From NCBI GenBank assembly GCA_033032865.1, contig JAWHQI010000049.1, positions 4,340,001-4,404,000 on the forward strand: DNA of 64,000 nt, written 5' to 3'. The stretch comes from Dactylorhiza incarnata (taxonomy: Eukaryota > Streptophyta > Magnoliopsida > Asparagales > Orchidaceae). Below, piece after piece: positions 21,096 through 34,143 of the stretch (position 1 is the first letter of the stretch; each line of letters opens with the position of its first letter). The position numbers were made by a program, and so were the translations under genes. The notes beneath the pieces are model-generated. The model saw only the letters and a list, made by a program, of their open reading frames with translations, made no database searches and had not been told where the DNA came from.

Positions 21096-21484
21096 TCATT
21101 AATTTCAGCAATTTACCGCTTTCATTTTAATTCCGTAGAGTACGTGAGTTTTCATTTAGTGCGTCCTTTTTCTTTTTATCGCTTTTCTTGGTTTTTGCTA
21201 AACGCACACCAAGCCCGCGATTATTATCATTTATTGCTTTCTAAATTATTACAAACTTAAAAATCAATCGATCTTTTCGATAAAACAATAGTCGTAGCTC
21301 GAAGTAACAATACTCGACGGGACCCAGGACTAAATACGACCTTGATATGATTTTTATCATATATACTACACGTGATTGGTGCGCTTGCCTCCTACGTCGT
21401 TTATTTTCTTATCATTTGTCCACAAACTAAAACTCGAGAGAGGTGGCCTAGTGTTGTGGACTACTTTCTTTTATGATCATTTGT

Positions 21485-21496
21485 CAAGTGATACCA
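21485..21496 (-). other. Probable primer-binding site of gypsy-D
   Basis: The minus strand reads TGGTATCACTTG three bases from the LTR-D edge; the first eight bases match the initiator-Met tRNA complement and the rest diverge. Confidence 0.5.
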
Positions 21497-22809
21497 GTTT
21501 GTAAGACCACCCTCCCCCTTACTAGGAGGGTTACCCAGGCCTTATGCCCAGAACCGCTGCCTTACGGATGACACCAACACTCGGGAAAGCTGCCACCGCA
21601 AGATGCCGATTTAGCCGGCTTGTACAATCATTTAACCTTTAGTACAATAAAAAATAGATGTATATAAAAGAAATGAACAAGTCCACAATCACAAAATCTC
21701 ATAAATGCATACAAATAGTCCAGCATGAGCACAAAAGAGATTAAGGGCTTATGCCTGATACATATCCAAATGAAAATGACAAAAGCGCCACTCTCTCACA
21801 ACATCTCTATGCATATGCTAAACACTCTCATCATCAATCACCTGACTTTTAGTAGAAGTAGTGCGCGACATCTGCTCCTCAAGTTCTTCCATCACGTCCG
21901 ACTGGCGCTCCAGCTCCTCAGACTCCTACGGTCACAACTGACCGTTAGTCATAAGACAAACGTCAATTTTGTCCCGCCTCCCTCATGACTCCTAGGCACC
22001 AAGAGGGAGGAAGGAAGCGGAGGACAACATATATAATAGCAACAATAAACAGGTGACAAGGAAATATATACTGGCAAGTATAAGCAGGCAAGCTGTAATA
22101 TACATGACAAGGTAACTATACTAGCAGGTATATACATTACAGGGTACTATACTAGCAGTATAAACAGGCAAGCAGTAATAAACGGTAAAAGTAGAAAGTA
22201 AGGTAAAGCAGTGCGACACAAGTAAGTTAACTAGTATATCTATACTACCATCACATGAGTACCTTAACCTATATGAATGCCCATACAAACTTATAAGTTA
22301 AGGTTTCCGGAATAATAACAAATCATATAAAAGAGCTTATACTAATTTATGTGATAAGGATCTGCAAATTATGTTCTAAGTTTTATGTATGATATGATAT
22401 GCACGCTATGATATGATTCATAGAAGTGCAACACACACACGAATCTGTGATCACAGACCTTTCGTTCCCAATTTTTGGAGTTAGCTACACTCTCTGGTAC
22501 CACCGTTGTAGCTACGGCAGCAGCGGAGTGGGTGCATCCACTTCCTAGGCTAGTATACACACTACCAGGAGTAGACCCTTCATACGCCTCTATACATGTC
22601 CTAGGTTCACTCTAAAGTCTTCCGTACTCTTTGCTGGAACCCACCAGTCTTCTAGGTAAGGTGTATGTTTTTGGGGATTGTCCTCTAGACCGCAGCATAA
22701 ACAACCTACTGGACCCTCAAACCCTCACACCCGCCTAAGTCAATATACTGTCGTCGGTGTGATGACCGTTCCAGCACCAAAGTCCATCCACTAATTATGC
22801 AAATGCAAG

Positions 22810-22965
22810 CTATCACAACCCAATCCTCCAGCTCGTAGGAGCAACCTGTCCTGATATACAACTTCCCAAGCCTCCAGCTCGCAGGACTAACCCGTCTTGA
22901 TATACAACTTATCGAGCCTCCATCTCACAGGACCAACCGTCCTGATGTACAACTTCCCATCCATT
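22810..22965 (-). repeat. ~58-bp tandem repeat within LTR-D
   Basis: Three imperfect copies of a unit containing CCTCCAGCTCGYAGGA and CCTGATATACAACTTCCC. Confidence 0.75.
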
Positions 22966-25259
22966 AACTCGGGATGAAATTTACCATATCTCTTATTCAT
23001 TTAGTTAGAATACTCTTGTCTAATTATTTTTATACTTAGAAGTTTAGGGTGAATCCTGGACTTCTCGAGGTCTACCCGGTGAAGGGCTCACAACGGTACT
23101 AGGGAATATGATAGGATGAAGCCAAAACCCCCTTTCCAAGACGATCACTTTTATTGGTGGCTACCCATTTCCAAAGACTCACTCTCCTTATTACTCTTTA
23201 TAACTTTAATGTTTTATGACTAATCCTTCACTCTATTCTTAAGCAAACGTTCTCTTGAACGATGCTCAACACATAAGCTCTCTCATCCTCTAAATCTAGT
23301 ATGAATGTTCTCCAAGTATTCCACAACTTCTAGAAGCTGATATAAATAATATAACACTACTATGATCCAAGTTTCACTGATTTTCTATAAGATCTTGCCA
23401 ATCAAATCATCACATTTAAATTTTACTATTCGCATTCCAAAATGAGAATAAACTAAATTTGATTCCTATGATGCAATCTTAAACATATCAAGTCCAATTG
23501 AGCTACAATTCATACCATATGTCCATATTGGATAATTTATGAAGTGTCTAGATTTTTGACATATTTCAAATTAATTTGCCCTCAATTTAAAATTCGTTAA
23601 TTATTGGACATGTTCCAAATTACAAAGGAAGTACCATGTTAGTAATTTTAAACTTGCTAATAAAATTTCTAGGGGTAGTAGATGACCAAACAACTTGATT
23701 TCCAAAGTTACAAAATTTGTCAGAGGTTTTATAATCATAATTTCCATATAAAATAAAAGGGGTGAAAATGTAACTTTACACAGCAAGTACTAATTTATAT
23801 CTTCCAAAAATTCTGAGAAAATTACTAGAATACTAAAATGACCCAAAAACATCCTATCCTGAATTTCATAATTTTCCAAAGACATTTCATCATAGATATT
23901 TCATAAATTAAAAAGTGTGACAAACTGAATATGTGGAATTTTACCATGTGTAATACATCCAAAAATACTACCAAAAATTCCAGAGGTTCATAATTAGATT
24001 CCAAATGATTTTCTAGAGTTTCAAAATTTTCCACAAGGTATTACCCTAAACATTTCACTACTACATAAATGTGACATAATTCAAATTTATCAAATACTTA
24101 GGATTTTTGATCCCAAAAATCCTAATTTTTCCTGAGTTAATGTATTATGTCATAAAGAGGGTGTGGCCAAAATCTCAGAGGCTAACACTAAGCCATATAT
24201 GTCAAATACACAAAATATCCTTTTTTGCTATATGCACACCATATCACATAATTGGCAAAGACATGCAAGTGGAATTACCCCACTTGTAGAGGTCCAATTG
24301 TTTCCAAATGTTAACCAGAGTTTACTAGTGGCCTATCAAGCAAGACACCAAAATTTGGTGTCATTTGGAGTTTCACAACTCCATAAATTTCATTTATTTG
24401 ATTAATTCAATAATGAATAAAACTATAGGGAAATTTCCTCTAAAACTATTGATTTTTGGACAAAAGCTAGTAATAGGGCTCATGCATGCATGGCCCAAAT
24501 TTCAGCTCCATCAGACTTACCATTTAAAAGATATACTCAATCTAATTTCGGGTTTTTATTATGACCACTCTCACTAAATTTGATGCTAAGAGAGCTACAG
24601 TGCTCCAAATGAGCTGATTCAAATTTCTAAATAAAGGAGACCCTTAGATCTACAAAAGTTATCTCTGGCCATTTTTCATGAAATGACATCTAAGAGCCTC
24701 AAAACAATTAATCTATGTACATGAAAAAAAATGATAGATTTATACACATGATAATTATAATGATTTGATCTGCACAAATCTTAAAGCAGAATCAGAAGAT
24801 TCCTGCTCATCTTCTTCCTCCATCCAGTGGTAGAGATTTTCGGTTAAGAACAATAGAAATCTGAAATGGTAAACCACCATTTCTACTTTGGTTTGAAAAT
24901 GGAAGTACGGGGAAGCTAGCACGAGGGGAGGGAGGAGAAATTGGGACCTGAATGAGGGCTTGATATTGGGTGATCCGTCGGGGCGGCATGGCAGCAAGTT
25001 TCTCCGGCAAGCTTGCTGGAGCTTCTTAGGTTGTGAGGAAGAGGAAGAAGGAAATATGATGCTTCAAGTAAGGGAAAGAAATTTCAAGGCTAAGGGAGGA
25101 GAGAGAAAAGTGTGGCTGATTTGATTTGGAATTAATGGCAAAGACTATTTTTTGCTTGGATTGGACAACACCTCCATGTGTCATTTTCTTGGCCACGTAC
25201 CAGCCTTGAAATAAACAAATATTAATATATAAACTTAACGCCTCGGGAAGCAGCTTTTC

Positions 25260-25980
25260 CCAGCTGCTTCCAGCAATCTACGGAATGGTCTCGTCGATCA
25301 ACGGGAGGTCCCTCCGATCGACGAGTTGGTCCCGTCAATTTTGACTTAATGCCATAAAGAAGCAACTTACATAGCTGCTGCCAAAGATCAATGGGATGGT
25401 CCCATCGATCGATGGGATGGTCCCATAGATCGATGGGATGGTCCCATCGATCGATGGGATGGTCCCATCGATCGATGGGATCGACTAGATGGTTCCGTCA
25501 ATTTTGACTTAAGGATATAAAGAAGCAGCCTACATAGCTGCAACCGACAATCGACGGGATGGTCCCGTCGATCAACGGGATGGTCCCGTTGATTTTGATT
25601 AATGATAAAAGAAGCAGCCTACATTGTTGCAGCCGACAATGGAGGTGATTGTCCCGTCGATCGACGGGGTAGACAGGATGGTCCCGTCTATTTTGACTTA
25701 ATGATAATAAAAAGCAGCCTACATACCTGCTGCTAACAATTGACGGGATGGTCCCATCGATCGACGGGATTGACGGGATGGTCCTGTCGATTTTGACTTA
25801 ATTAGAAAAGATGCAGCCTACATAGCTGCTGCTGACAATCGATGGAATGGTCATGTCGATCGACGGGATGGTCTTGTCGATTTTTACTTAAAGATATAAA
25901 GAATATATCTTTCCCAGTTGATGTCGCCGATCGATGGCATGGTCCCATCAATCGACGGGATGGTCCATCGATTTTGACTT
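25260..25980 (-). repeat. LTR-D U3 palindromic repeats
   Basis: Roughly eight units contain CGACGGGA-TGG-TCCCGTCG or the ATCGATGGGATGGTCCCATC variant, alternating with GATTTTGACTTAA and CAGCCTACATAGCTGC. Several units are perfect 8-bp stem hairpins; ATCGATCGAT tracts join neighbouring units. Confidence 0.85.
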
Positions 25981-26168
25981 AGGCACACCAAATTTCCTCT
26001 TTTAAGCCTAAAATTGACCATGGTGGACTTGCCTCCTCTAGTGAACCACATGTGAGTTCTCTCAACTCAATGTGGCCTAATGTCACTACCAAGGTCAAAC
26101 ACACCTAACTCACCACTTGTCATACCCTAATTAAAGTCAAGGGGTCTAGTAGGAAATAGGATGTTACA

Positions 26169-27180
26169 GTCGCCGCCCACGACCAATGTCCCCCTCACGA
26201 CCAATGTCACCGCCCACGAACAATATCGCCGCCAAGACAAATGTTGCAACCCCGATCAATGTCGCCGCCCTTACATATGTCCTTGCCACGACCAATGTCG
26301 CCCCCCCGACCAATGTCGCCCCCCAACCAATGTTCCCCCCCCCCCCCCCCCCGCGCACAGGGTCCCACGGGCACGACTGCTCGTATATATATACATATAT
26401 ATATGTAGATACATATAAATATATACACATATATACATACGTATACATACATATATATACATATATATACATACATATATATACATATATATATAAATAT
26501 CCAAACATATATATGTACATATATATATATCCATACATATATATATACATATATATATGAGTGACAGGCATAGGCCTCCGGCCCGATCCAAGGCGGCATT
26601 TGTCGTAGGGGCGATATTTGTCGTGTGGGCCGATATCTGTCGTGGAGGCGACAATTGTCATGGGGGCGACATTTGTCGTGGGGGCGCCATTTGTCGTGGG
26701 GGCGCCATTTGTCGTGGGGGCGCCATTTGTCGTGGGGGCGTCATTTGTCATGGGGGCGACATTTGTCATGGGGGAAACATTTTTCGTGGGGGCGACATTT
26801 GTCATGGTGGGCGACATTTGTCGTGGGGGCGATATTTGTCGTTGGGGCGACATTGGTCGTGGGGGTGAAATTGGTCGTGGGGGTGACATAGGACGTCGGG
26901 GGTGACATTGGTCATGTGCAGCGACAATGGTCGTGTGCGGCGACATTGGTGCGAGGGTGGATATAATGGTGCGAGGGCGACAACATTGGTGAGATGGCAG
27001 CGATATTGGTGCAAGGGCGACGACATTTTATGTGATGACAGAGTCATTAATTAGAGGGAGGTGACATTGGTGTGAGTGTGATGACATTTGTCCGAGGACG
27101 ATGACATTTGATTAAGGATGGCGACATTGGTGTGAGTGTGGTGACATTTGTGCGAGGGCGGCGACAATGGTCATAGAGGA
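26169..27180. repeat. Inverted pair of minisatellite arrays around a poly-C/TA core
   Basis: Left array (26,169-26,333) repeats CGCCCACGACCAATGTCGCC-like units. The right array (26,590-27,180) repeats the reverse complement, GGCGACATTTGTCGTGGG-like 18-bp units, diverging rightward into GTGCGAGGGCGACGACATTGG. Between them are about 18 consecutive C residues (about 26,334-26,352) and about 170 bp of TATA/TACA repeats (26,380-26,560). Open frames across all six phases here are repeat artefacts. Confidence 0.85.
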
Positions 27181-29029
27181 AAAAAATTCTGAGTTGGCGC
27201 AAAATAATGTAAGTTGGCATTTCATCGAAGAAATCTTAATATTTTAAGCGGGGAGATAGGGTTGACTGCAAGACAACATAAGCAAAATTGCGTCCTAAAC
27301 TTTAAAAATGTTGTTGTTTTTGCTGGGAGAATCTTAAGCTTCAGTTTGTCGCTACTGAGTGAAAATTAATGGACTGGTTTGTTACAAAGAGTTGAATTAG
27401 AGGGGTCTAAGTACAAGAAAATAGAATAAAAATAAAAATAAAAACTCCCATTAAGAACAAAAGGTATTATTATCATTCTCTCAAAAAATAATGTTTAGTA
27501 TCAAATGTCCTACACAAATAAAATTTGAAATAACTAAACTGCTCATCCAAAAACAATATCAGAATTCTATAAACTCACATTGAAAATTATTATAATGCTT
27601 ATAGTTAATATTGTAGATCCAACCCCATTTCTTTATCTGCTTCTGACAATCCTTCACACTCTCCATTTCCTTCTGCATCACAACGACAGGCTTCACTTTA
27701 CCTTCTCTTTGTTGGAATTTCGGACACCAGGCTCTTATAGAATCCATTAGAAATATGACTCCATCATTCTGAAAGCAAAACGTAGAAGCAACTCCATGAT
27801 GTTTACAGCAGCGGCTAAAAACATATTTGGAATGCGAAAATTCGTGGCTTCCTCGTGATTCATTGGCGGCAATGCGGCGTCTATTCCCTTTTATGTTTAC
27901 AAAATATTAATATAGCAAAATGGATTCATTTAATATGAACTATTTACCTCAAAGACATAACCAATATATCATAAATCCTTAAAAATTCTAAGCAATAGAC
28001 CATCATAAACTATACAATGACTTGACGTTTATGAAAAATGTGCTTTAATAAAAAATGAGCTTTATATATCATAAATCCCTATAGGCCAATTTTTGGGCAT
28101 TGCCGTAATAATTGAAGGCAATTTGTTGCACTCCAATATATAAAGATTGATGAGAACATATGCAGCATAAATCAATCGGATATATGAGAAGAATTGTAGT
28201 ATAAACATTGAAGCTTACTTTGCCATATAATTTTGTTGGGTTAGCTGAAAAATCGAATATGGATTTATTGATCAACAATAATTTACTATCAAAATAACCT
28301 ACTGGCATGGCAGTGAACAAAGCTGCTTTTGCGTGGATGAAAGCACCAGTGCCCGCACTCGGCGTTAGTCACAGAGTGTCGGCAATGAAATCCCCTGAAA
28401 GCGCCTGGCGGTAGAATGATATTAGAAGTAGTGATTAAATAATATAATACTAAAGTTTGAGTATTGCATAATCTATTCACATACATGAAACCCAAACTAA
28501 TCCAAAAATCTGTGAGGCCAAACTAATTGGAAGAAGCAGTGGTATTTGAATGCCGATGTTTTTAGGGAAATCCAGTGAACTTTTACGCAATGCAAGCTGA
28601 AGTTATTTTCCGTGAATAAAAGAAACCAAATTACAATGAAAATGTGCACATGATAAAGGTAAGAAACAGTAGAACATATTTGAGGAAAGCGAATACATGG
28701 CTATTACGCAATCGAAGCTAGAATTATTTGCCGAGAATAAAACAAAATATCCAAGAAATGGAAGAATTGGTAATCTAGAAATGGAAGAACTGACATTTGG
28801 TATTGTTAATCAGAAAAATAAGAAGAATTTGAAAAAGAATTTGTAATTTTGAAATTTAATGTGTGAATTGGAAAATATAACCTGTGGCTTTTTTTCGGTC
28901 GTCTCTAACAAATATTTGGCATATTCATTTTCTAGCTATTCTGCCTTTATCATGTTCAGGCTTATGCTCATCAAATGCGTAGCCATCAAATTGAAAGAAT
29001 ATAGACAAACTAATTGGAAAAAAAAAAAG

Positions 29030-29195
29030 ACGACAAGCTAATTGGAAAAGAAAACACACTTTTAATACCAAAAATCTATGAGGACAACCTAATTGGAAAA
29101 GAAGAAACACATTTTTAATACCAAAATCTATGAGGACAAACTAATTGGAAAAAAACACACTTTTAATATGAAAAACATATGAGGCCAAACTTTGA
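29030..29195. repeat. ~55-bp tandem repeat, three copies
   Basis: Three copies of CTAATTGGAAAAG...ACACACTTTTAATA...ATATGAGGACAAA in an AT-rich context. Confidence 0.75.
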
Positions 29196-29239
29196 GTATC
29201 CAAACTAAATGGTTTAAAACTTAGAATGCTCATATTTTA

Positions 29240-29365
29240 GAACTTGTTAGCATTCACATTGATGATTGAATGCTGGAAATAATTATTGAACCATTCAAAT
29301 TGATGATCGAATGCTGCAAATAATTATTAAACCATTCACATTGATGATCGAAAGCTAGAATTATT
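29240..29365. repeat. ~45-bp tandem repeat, three copies
   Basis: Three copies of CATTCACATTGATGATCGAATGCTG followed by AAATAATTATTRAAC. Confidence 0.75.
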
Positions 29366-30169
29366 CAGTATTATCACACTGTGCATTCAAATCATGAATT
29401 ATTCACCATGTGAATGGACCAAACACATTGGACATTAGAGTTCTAATGCGCATTAAAGATGAAGGCACTCCTTGAGCATTACTCAATTAAAATGCACACA
29501 GTGGTAATAAATTTAAGCATCATTTTATGCATCATTACACAAAACTAAAAACCAATACTTAACATGGCTAAAAGGCAAAGGCGTCATCTCTTCTAGGCGG
29601 GGAAGAGACCCTCCCCTTGAACTTTTAGTAGTGATGGTTCATAAAATTACATGCATGGCAAGTAAATAGGAAGCGAAAGCAATCATTTAATCAGCTAGGA
29701 AACATTTTATCAGCTTTAATCAACTAAGAAACATTTTATCACCTTTTTTCGACCAAATTAAACAAATTGAAGAGAATAAGGGATTTAGTAGTGCATTGCT
29801 GTGGAAGTCCCAAGATGAAATAATTAGCCAAAAGTGAGCATAATAGCATAAATAGGATTACTACTGTACTTCCACATTTTGAATTAGGATAAAATATGAT
29901 TACATAAATATAAGCCTATAAACACATATTTACTCGGGCAAATGTTCCCACTTATAACAGATCCGTTCAATCAATATAAATGGAAAAGTACAAAAATCTG
30001 ATAGTAATGCTTTGGCAACTTTCACCCAATCATCAAGATTACTTAAATAACTTCAGACATATCATTATAAGATATATGTGGCTGATCAGATATACCATAT
30101 ATGTCAAAAATTAAAAAATACCTGAAGAAATGGTAGATCTCTTTTTACCAGAATCATCTAGCTTCTTGA

Positions 30170-31270
30170 TGAAAGTATCTAGTTGCTACCTAAGTCACCT
30201 AGAGGGGGGTGAATAGGTGAGTTCTATGGCTTCTAAGGAGAATTAAATTTTAAACGAAAGCACACGGAAATCAAAGATCACACAGAGGCACAAGGATTTT
30301 ATAGTGGTTCCCCGATGTGGGTACTCTATTTTCCTGCCTCACCTATGTAGCACGCCCGGCTAGACTACGCTACTTCACAAATCTCAGATTAAAAGTAATC
30401 TTACAACTCGGAGTTCACAACTCCTATAAGATCGGAGACCACGTCCCCTACAAACTCAGAGAACAAACTCACCTACACACTCGATCCTTTAATCTAGGAT
30501 CTACAAGAACTCGGATGACAAAACTTCCTACAAGAATAAGTAAAAGATGCTCCAAAAACATTTGATTGAAAAATCCAATCTCTAAGAATCTCTAAAGAGA
30601 TTTAACTCCTTCAGATCAGAAACAATATGTCTTCTTCTTCCTTGAGAAATGAAATCCTGAACTTGAATAAGGGAGAAGAAAACTCTTTCTCTTGAAACCT
30701 TTGATCAGAACACTTATCAACTCAACAAGATCTAGAGGAATATAGAATCAATCCAAGCACAGGGATCTTGCTGAATGGAAACTTGTAGGAGAATTGAGCA
30801 CGATGCTTGTCGGCGCCAAAAGATCGTCTTTTGCGTTTAGCGAGAGGAACGCCGACGGAACTTTCAATGTCTTGATTTTGATTTGCTCGATTAGGGTTCA
30901 ACGAAATAACCCTTTAATATTTATATCAATCCTTCTCTAACGGCTAGAAATGAAACTTACGGGATAAGCATCACGTGTACTGTACATGGCGGAAGCCCTA
31001 AAGGAAAGCCGTCAGCAAATTTGAACAAGAAAACGCGATGATACAATTCGTCGAGTAATAGGAATTATTTGACCAAATCGCACATGACAAATCCGCACAC
31101 GACGAAATCGCACACAACGATTTAATTTGGATAAAAGAAGTTGAGACGGGAAGAAACTTTAGTCGAAATTCCACGAGAAGATTAGTATTACTCGACGAAG
31201 TAAATTCATTACCCGACGAAAATACTTAGAAAAAAATTATTTTCTTCCAATGTTTAAAACAGCAAACGCA
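30170..31270 (-). repeat. Copia-2 3' LTR
   Basis: The R/U5 part (30,172-30,560) is the homologue of 39,838-40,224 and of 41,218-41,468 plus 62,087-62,220: same CACCTAGAGGGGGGTGAATA, CGCCCGGCTAGACTA and CTCGATCCTTTAATCTAGGA blocks. On the element strand it ends near CTAGATACTTTCA. U3 (about 30,800-31,220) has CGACGAA/TTCGTCG motifs. The outer edge near 31,270 is uncertain because the 5' LTR lacks U3. The 430 bp between it and the extra ORF hold no recognisable gene. Confidence 0.7.
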
Positions 31271-31697
31271 ACAGCTTTTCCTTGACTCTTCCATAGTGTT
31301 TGAATATGAAGTACATCCCAATAGAGAGATTTCATATGAGTCAACACCATGGTCTACACAATGAGGAATTACATTGCATAGGCCTGTGTTTTGTGACCCA
31401 TTGAAACATGACATTGGTTTGTACTTAGCAATTGATATCCTGCAAACACATAACTGAAATGCTACTTCAAATACAATATCAATTTACCTTAGTTTAAGGG
31501 ATACTTCTTCAAATCAAGGTTATTGTGGCTACAATACCAAATAATCTCACCCTATTTGAAGAAATCAGAACCCTATCTACTAAGATGAATTACACAGATA
31601 ATAATCATAATCACACGCAAAATTAATGGCATAATTAAATGAGATAACAACAAAACATTAATACAGATATAAATGTTTTTAAGAGTTTAACACATAG

Positions 31698-34118
31698 TCA
31701 CAACACTTTGCTTAGTGCATTCAAGTTTTTTTCCTTCTTGCTCTTCATTAATTGCCTGTCAAAATATGCATTTGGCTTGGGATAATATTTTCGAGGAGGA
31801 GGAGGAGCATCTTGATTGTTGTACCCATATTCTCTGAAGTGAATCCTTCTCATTAACTTTGATGCTTTGAGCTTGTTGATTTCTTCTTGAGGGTAATATT
31901 TCTGAGGCTCTTCATTTGAGATTTCAATCAGGTTGAAAGTGTCCAAGATTATATTTTTAGAAATTGGACTCCATCTTTCACCATGATTTCTTCTTTCTTC
32001 AGCTGGTTCCCTCAAGATTATACAAGCTCCACTTCTCTCTCTCAAAACCTGATCAGTTATGCTTTCTTTCTTCTTTGCAGGATGCCTTGAAGATTCTGCA
32101 ACCTCCTCCTGATCACACCAAACAGGAGAGTATGAAACTGGAGGAACATAAGGTTCTCCTCAAAAGCTTGCTCAGGGATAACTTGATCTAGAATGACTTG
32201 CTCTTGAACATCATGACCTGGAGCTCTTCCTGTCAAAACTCTATGTAGCCAACTGATATTCTGAAATTGATAGACATTATTTTCATGGAATCTACTTTCT
32301 ACTTCCCTACTCAACTCATCCATTTTTGCTAACATATTTTCCTCCCACTTTCTAACTTCTTCATAAGGTTTTGGAAAATTTCTTCCTTGAAGACTCTTAT
32401 TTCATAGTGAATAATTTGAGAATTTGCCTCTGTAGATCTCAGCAACATGTCTTGACCTCTATCAACTATGTCAGCTTTAAGATATTGAGCAGACATTCCT
32501 TGCATGGAGATATTCATGCCTTGAGCAGCAGCATCAAACTTTTCATCCAATTCTCTTTTAAAATCCCCATGTTATGGTTGATAGCTGCAAGACCATTGCT
32601 GACATATTCTTCCACCTCTCTGACTTTGTTGTAGACTTGCTTTAAGGAGAATTCAATGTGCTATGCTTGGGTCCTGAGCAGAGCCTCAATTGTTTGTAAC
32701 AATTCATTAGAGGAGGTTGCTGCAGGAGCAGGCCTTGGAGAAGGAGCTCCAAAGCTGTCACTAATAGAAAGGAAGATATGTGAGCCTGCCTTACTTGGAG
32801 AGGCTGGAGCAATCTCACCCTGCACAACTTTGTTGGGATCAAAGAGTACAATGGAATCTGATCTTATCTCCTCTTCTCTTATCTCAATTGTTCTACTCTG
32901 CTCCCCCTCAGAACATGCAATAACTTCTGTATGCTCAGGATTTGCATCTGGGACTTCACCTGCATCAGAAAGAACTCCACCAGAAGTGGATTCTTGGCCT
33001 TGCTCAGCTGCTTCCTTTTCTGAGAAATGAGTCTTGATTACTTTATCTACCATTGCTAGATTTAGTTGAGCACATGGGTGCTCTCCACCATCATCACCAT
33101 TACTATCATGATCATCTTGATCATCACTAGCTTCAGTCTCAGAATTAGATTTATCTTGAGCATTTGCTCTTGGAGAAGGAATAGGTGAAGGAGGAGAAGA
33201 AACATGTGGAGCTTCTGGAGAAACACCTGGAGCTTGAGCATTGATGTCCTCCCCCTGGACTGATGCTCTTACTGATTTAGACCTTTTCTTCCTCTTTAAT
33301 CTTGGTTTTTCTTCACTCTCTTCTTCTTTATCCTCTACAACAGGCCTAATAATTTTCCTGTCCCATCTTTGAAGAATTGAAGAGTCAATTCTTTTCATGG
33401 GATGAAGAGCACTTCTAGAGGCCATACCAAACAAATGGTCATCAACTTGATTAAGAAATAAGGAGATGATCCTACCAAAGTTAGGAGTCATCAGAATTGC
33501 TTTAATTTTATCAAATAGAATAGATCCCCAATCAACTTTCATCCTGCAAATGACACCTGCCAGCATCTTGAACATTTCATTAGAGAGCTAGTCATGAGAA
33601 CCTACCTTGCATAGGAGAATTTTTCTTAAGATGTCTGAGAGAAGTTTCCCTTCTTCATTCATATTCTTTCTTCTGAATGAGGGGGTGCCCAAAGGCAGTC
33701 CACAGAATAACAATGTTCTTATGTGATCTTCTTCAAACAAGCAATCTTTCTTTTCCATTATCGACAACCTCAGGAATTTGGTTAGACGGGACGGTTTCAC
33801 CTTGATGACCTTATCCTTGACTGATGATTTGATAACCTTGTCATGGTGTCGAAGGGAGTCATTCTTTAAGAACTCTATCACTTCCTTATCTAGAACCAGG
33901 CAGGGGTGTTTGAGAATGAATGACAGTCTGGCCTCTTCTAAACAAAGGACGATATTATAGAATTCATCTGAAGTAGTTGCGAACCCTTCGCGGACCAGCT
34001 CTTCCTCCACAAGAAGGAATCCATAGCTTTTTTGAGACATTGTGAGCAGATGGAGATGAGAGCGGCGATTGGGAGATGAATCGTCGAAGATTTTGATAAA
34101 TGACGAAGAGAATGGCAT
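31698..34118 (-). pseudogene. Copia-2 third ORF (env-position), about 800 codons, lightly broken
   Basis: A reading sequence of about 800 codons in the place of the Sirevirus env-like gene. From the N terminus: a conserved-looking globular part (MSQKSYGFLLVEEELVREGF, VIEFLKNDSLRHHDK, SSVKDKVIKVKPSRLTKFL), the segment VDWGSILFDKIKAI, a KRKKRSK basic patch, a long Ser/Pro/Glu-rich acidic linker (33,000-33,300), and a C-terminal part (31,698-32,550) with helical, possibly coiled-coil stretches and a terminal KYYPKPNAYFD. No membrane segment or signal peptide is evident, so an envelope role is not supported. Breaks: one in-frame TAG at about 33,586, a stop after LLRTQA at 32,661 and frameshifts below. 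The likelier start is the methionine at 34,040 rather than 34,118. Function unknown. Confidence 0.6.
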
Positions 34119-34143
34119 GTGTGACTCGTGAAACCCTGAAAGT

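Larger units (their letters stand above)
20076..21484 (+). other. LTR-like promoter and long T-rich leader
   Basis: A TATA box lies at 20,194-20,204, followed by a C/T-rich start region, then about 1.2 kb of T-rich non-coding DNA with repeated TGTTGTAATT units (20,330-20,460) and three hairpin repeats (20,971-21,095). The tail (about 21,290-21,480) resembles the downstream end of a plant gypsy LTR by general style only. No TG/CA borders were fixed; it may be an LTR fragment or the leader of the gypsy-D element whose LTR starts at 21,500. Confidence 0.35.
21500..26168 (-). repeat. Very long gypsy LTR (LTR-D), 4,669 bp
   Basis: On the plus strand it begins TGTAAGACCACC beside a PBS-like site and ends GGATGTTACA at 26,168; on the element strand the start TGTAACATCC is typical of plant chromovirus LTRs. 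The U3 side (25,260-25,975) consists of palindromic CGACGGGATGGTCCCGTCG repeats, and the middle has a three-copy repeat (22,810-22,965). No coding domain was recognised; open frames up to about 90 codons are not conserved types. The internal region that should follow at 21,499 is not recognisable, so this may be a 5' LTR of a truncated element. LTRs over 4 kb are known in the Del group. Confidence 0.6.
27181..30169. other. AT-rich interval without a recognisable gene
   Basis: About 3 kb with only short open frames and no domain. It holds two small tandem repeats (29,030-29,195 and 29,240-29,365). A possible CACTA-type end, CACTACTAAAAG on the minus strand at about 29,620-29,631, has no partner in the interval. 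Confidence 0.55.

Noticed and set aside
25260..25980. Possible CRISPR or operator array of palindromic repeats
   Set aside because: Positioned in LTR-D U3, with degenerate tandem units typical of LTRs.
26164..26946. 260-codon minus-strand frame and overlapping plus-strand frames
   Set aside because: They run through minisatellite and TA repeats in every phase; repeat artefact.
26169..27180. CRISPR-like repeat array
   Set aside because: Units are contiguous and degenerate, with no spacers, in a plant nuclear context; a minisatellite.
29617..29631. Second CACTA end (CACTACTAAAAG on the minus strand)
   Set aside because: No partner end, subterminal array or target duplication found nearby.
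31226..31414. 62-codon frame near the copia-2 3' LTR
   Set aside because: No domain or conservation evidence; overlaps the probable LTR border.
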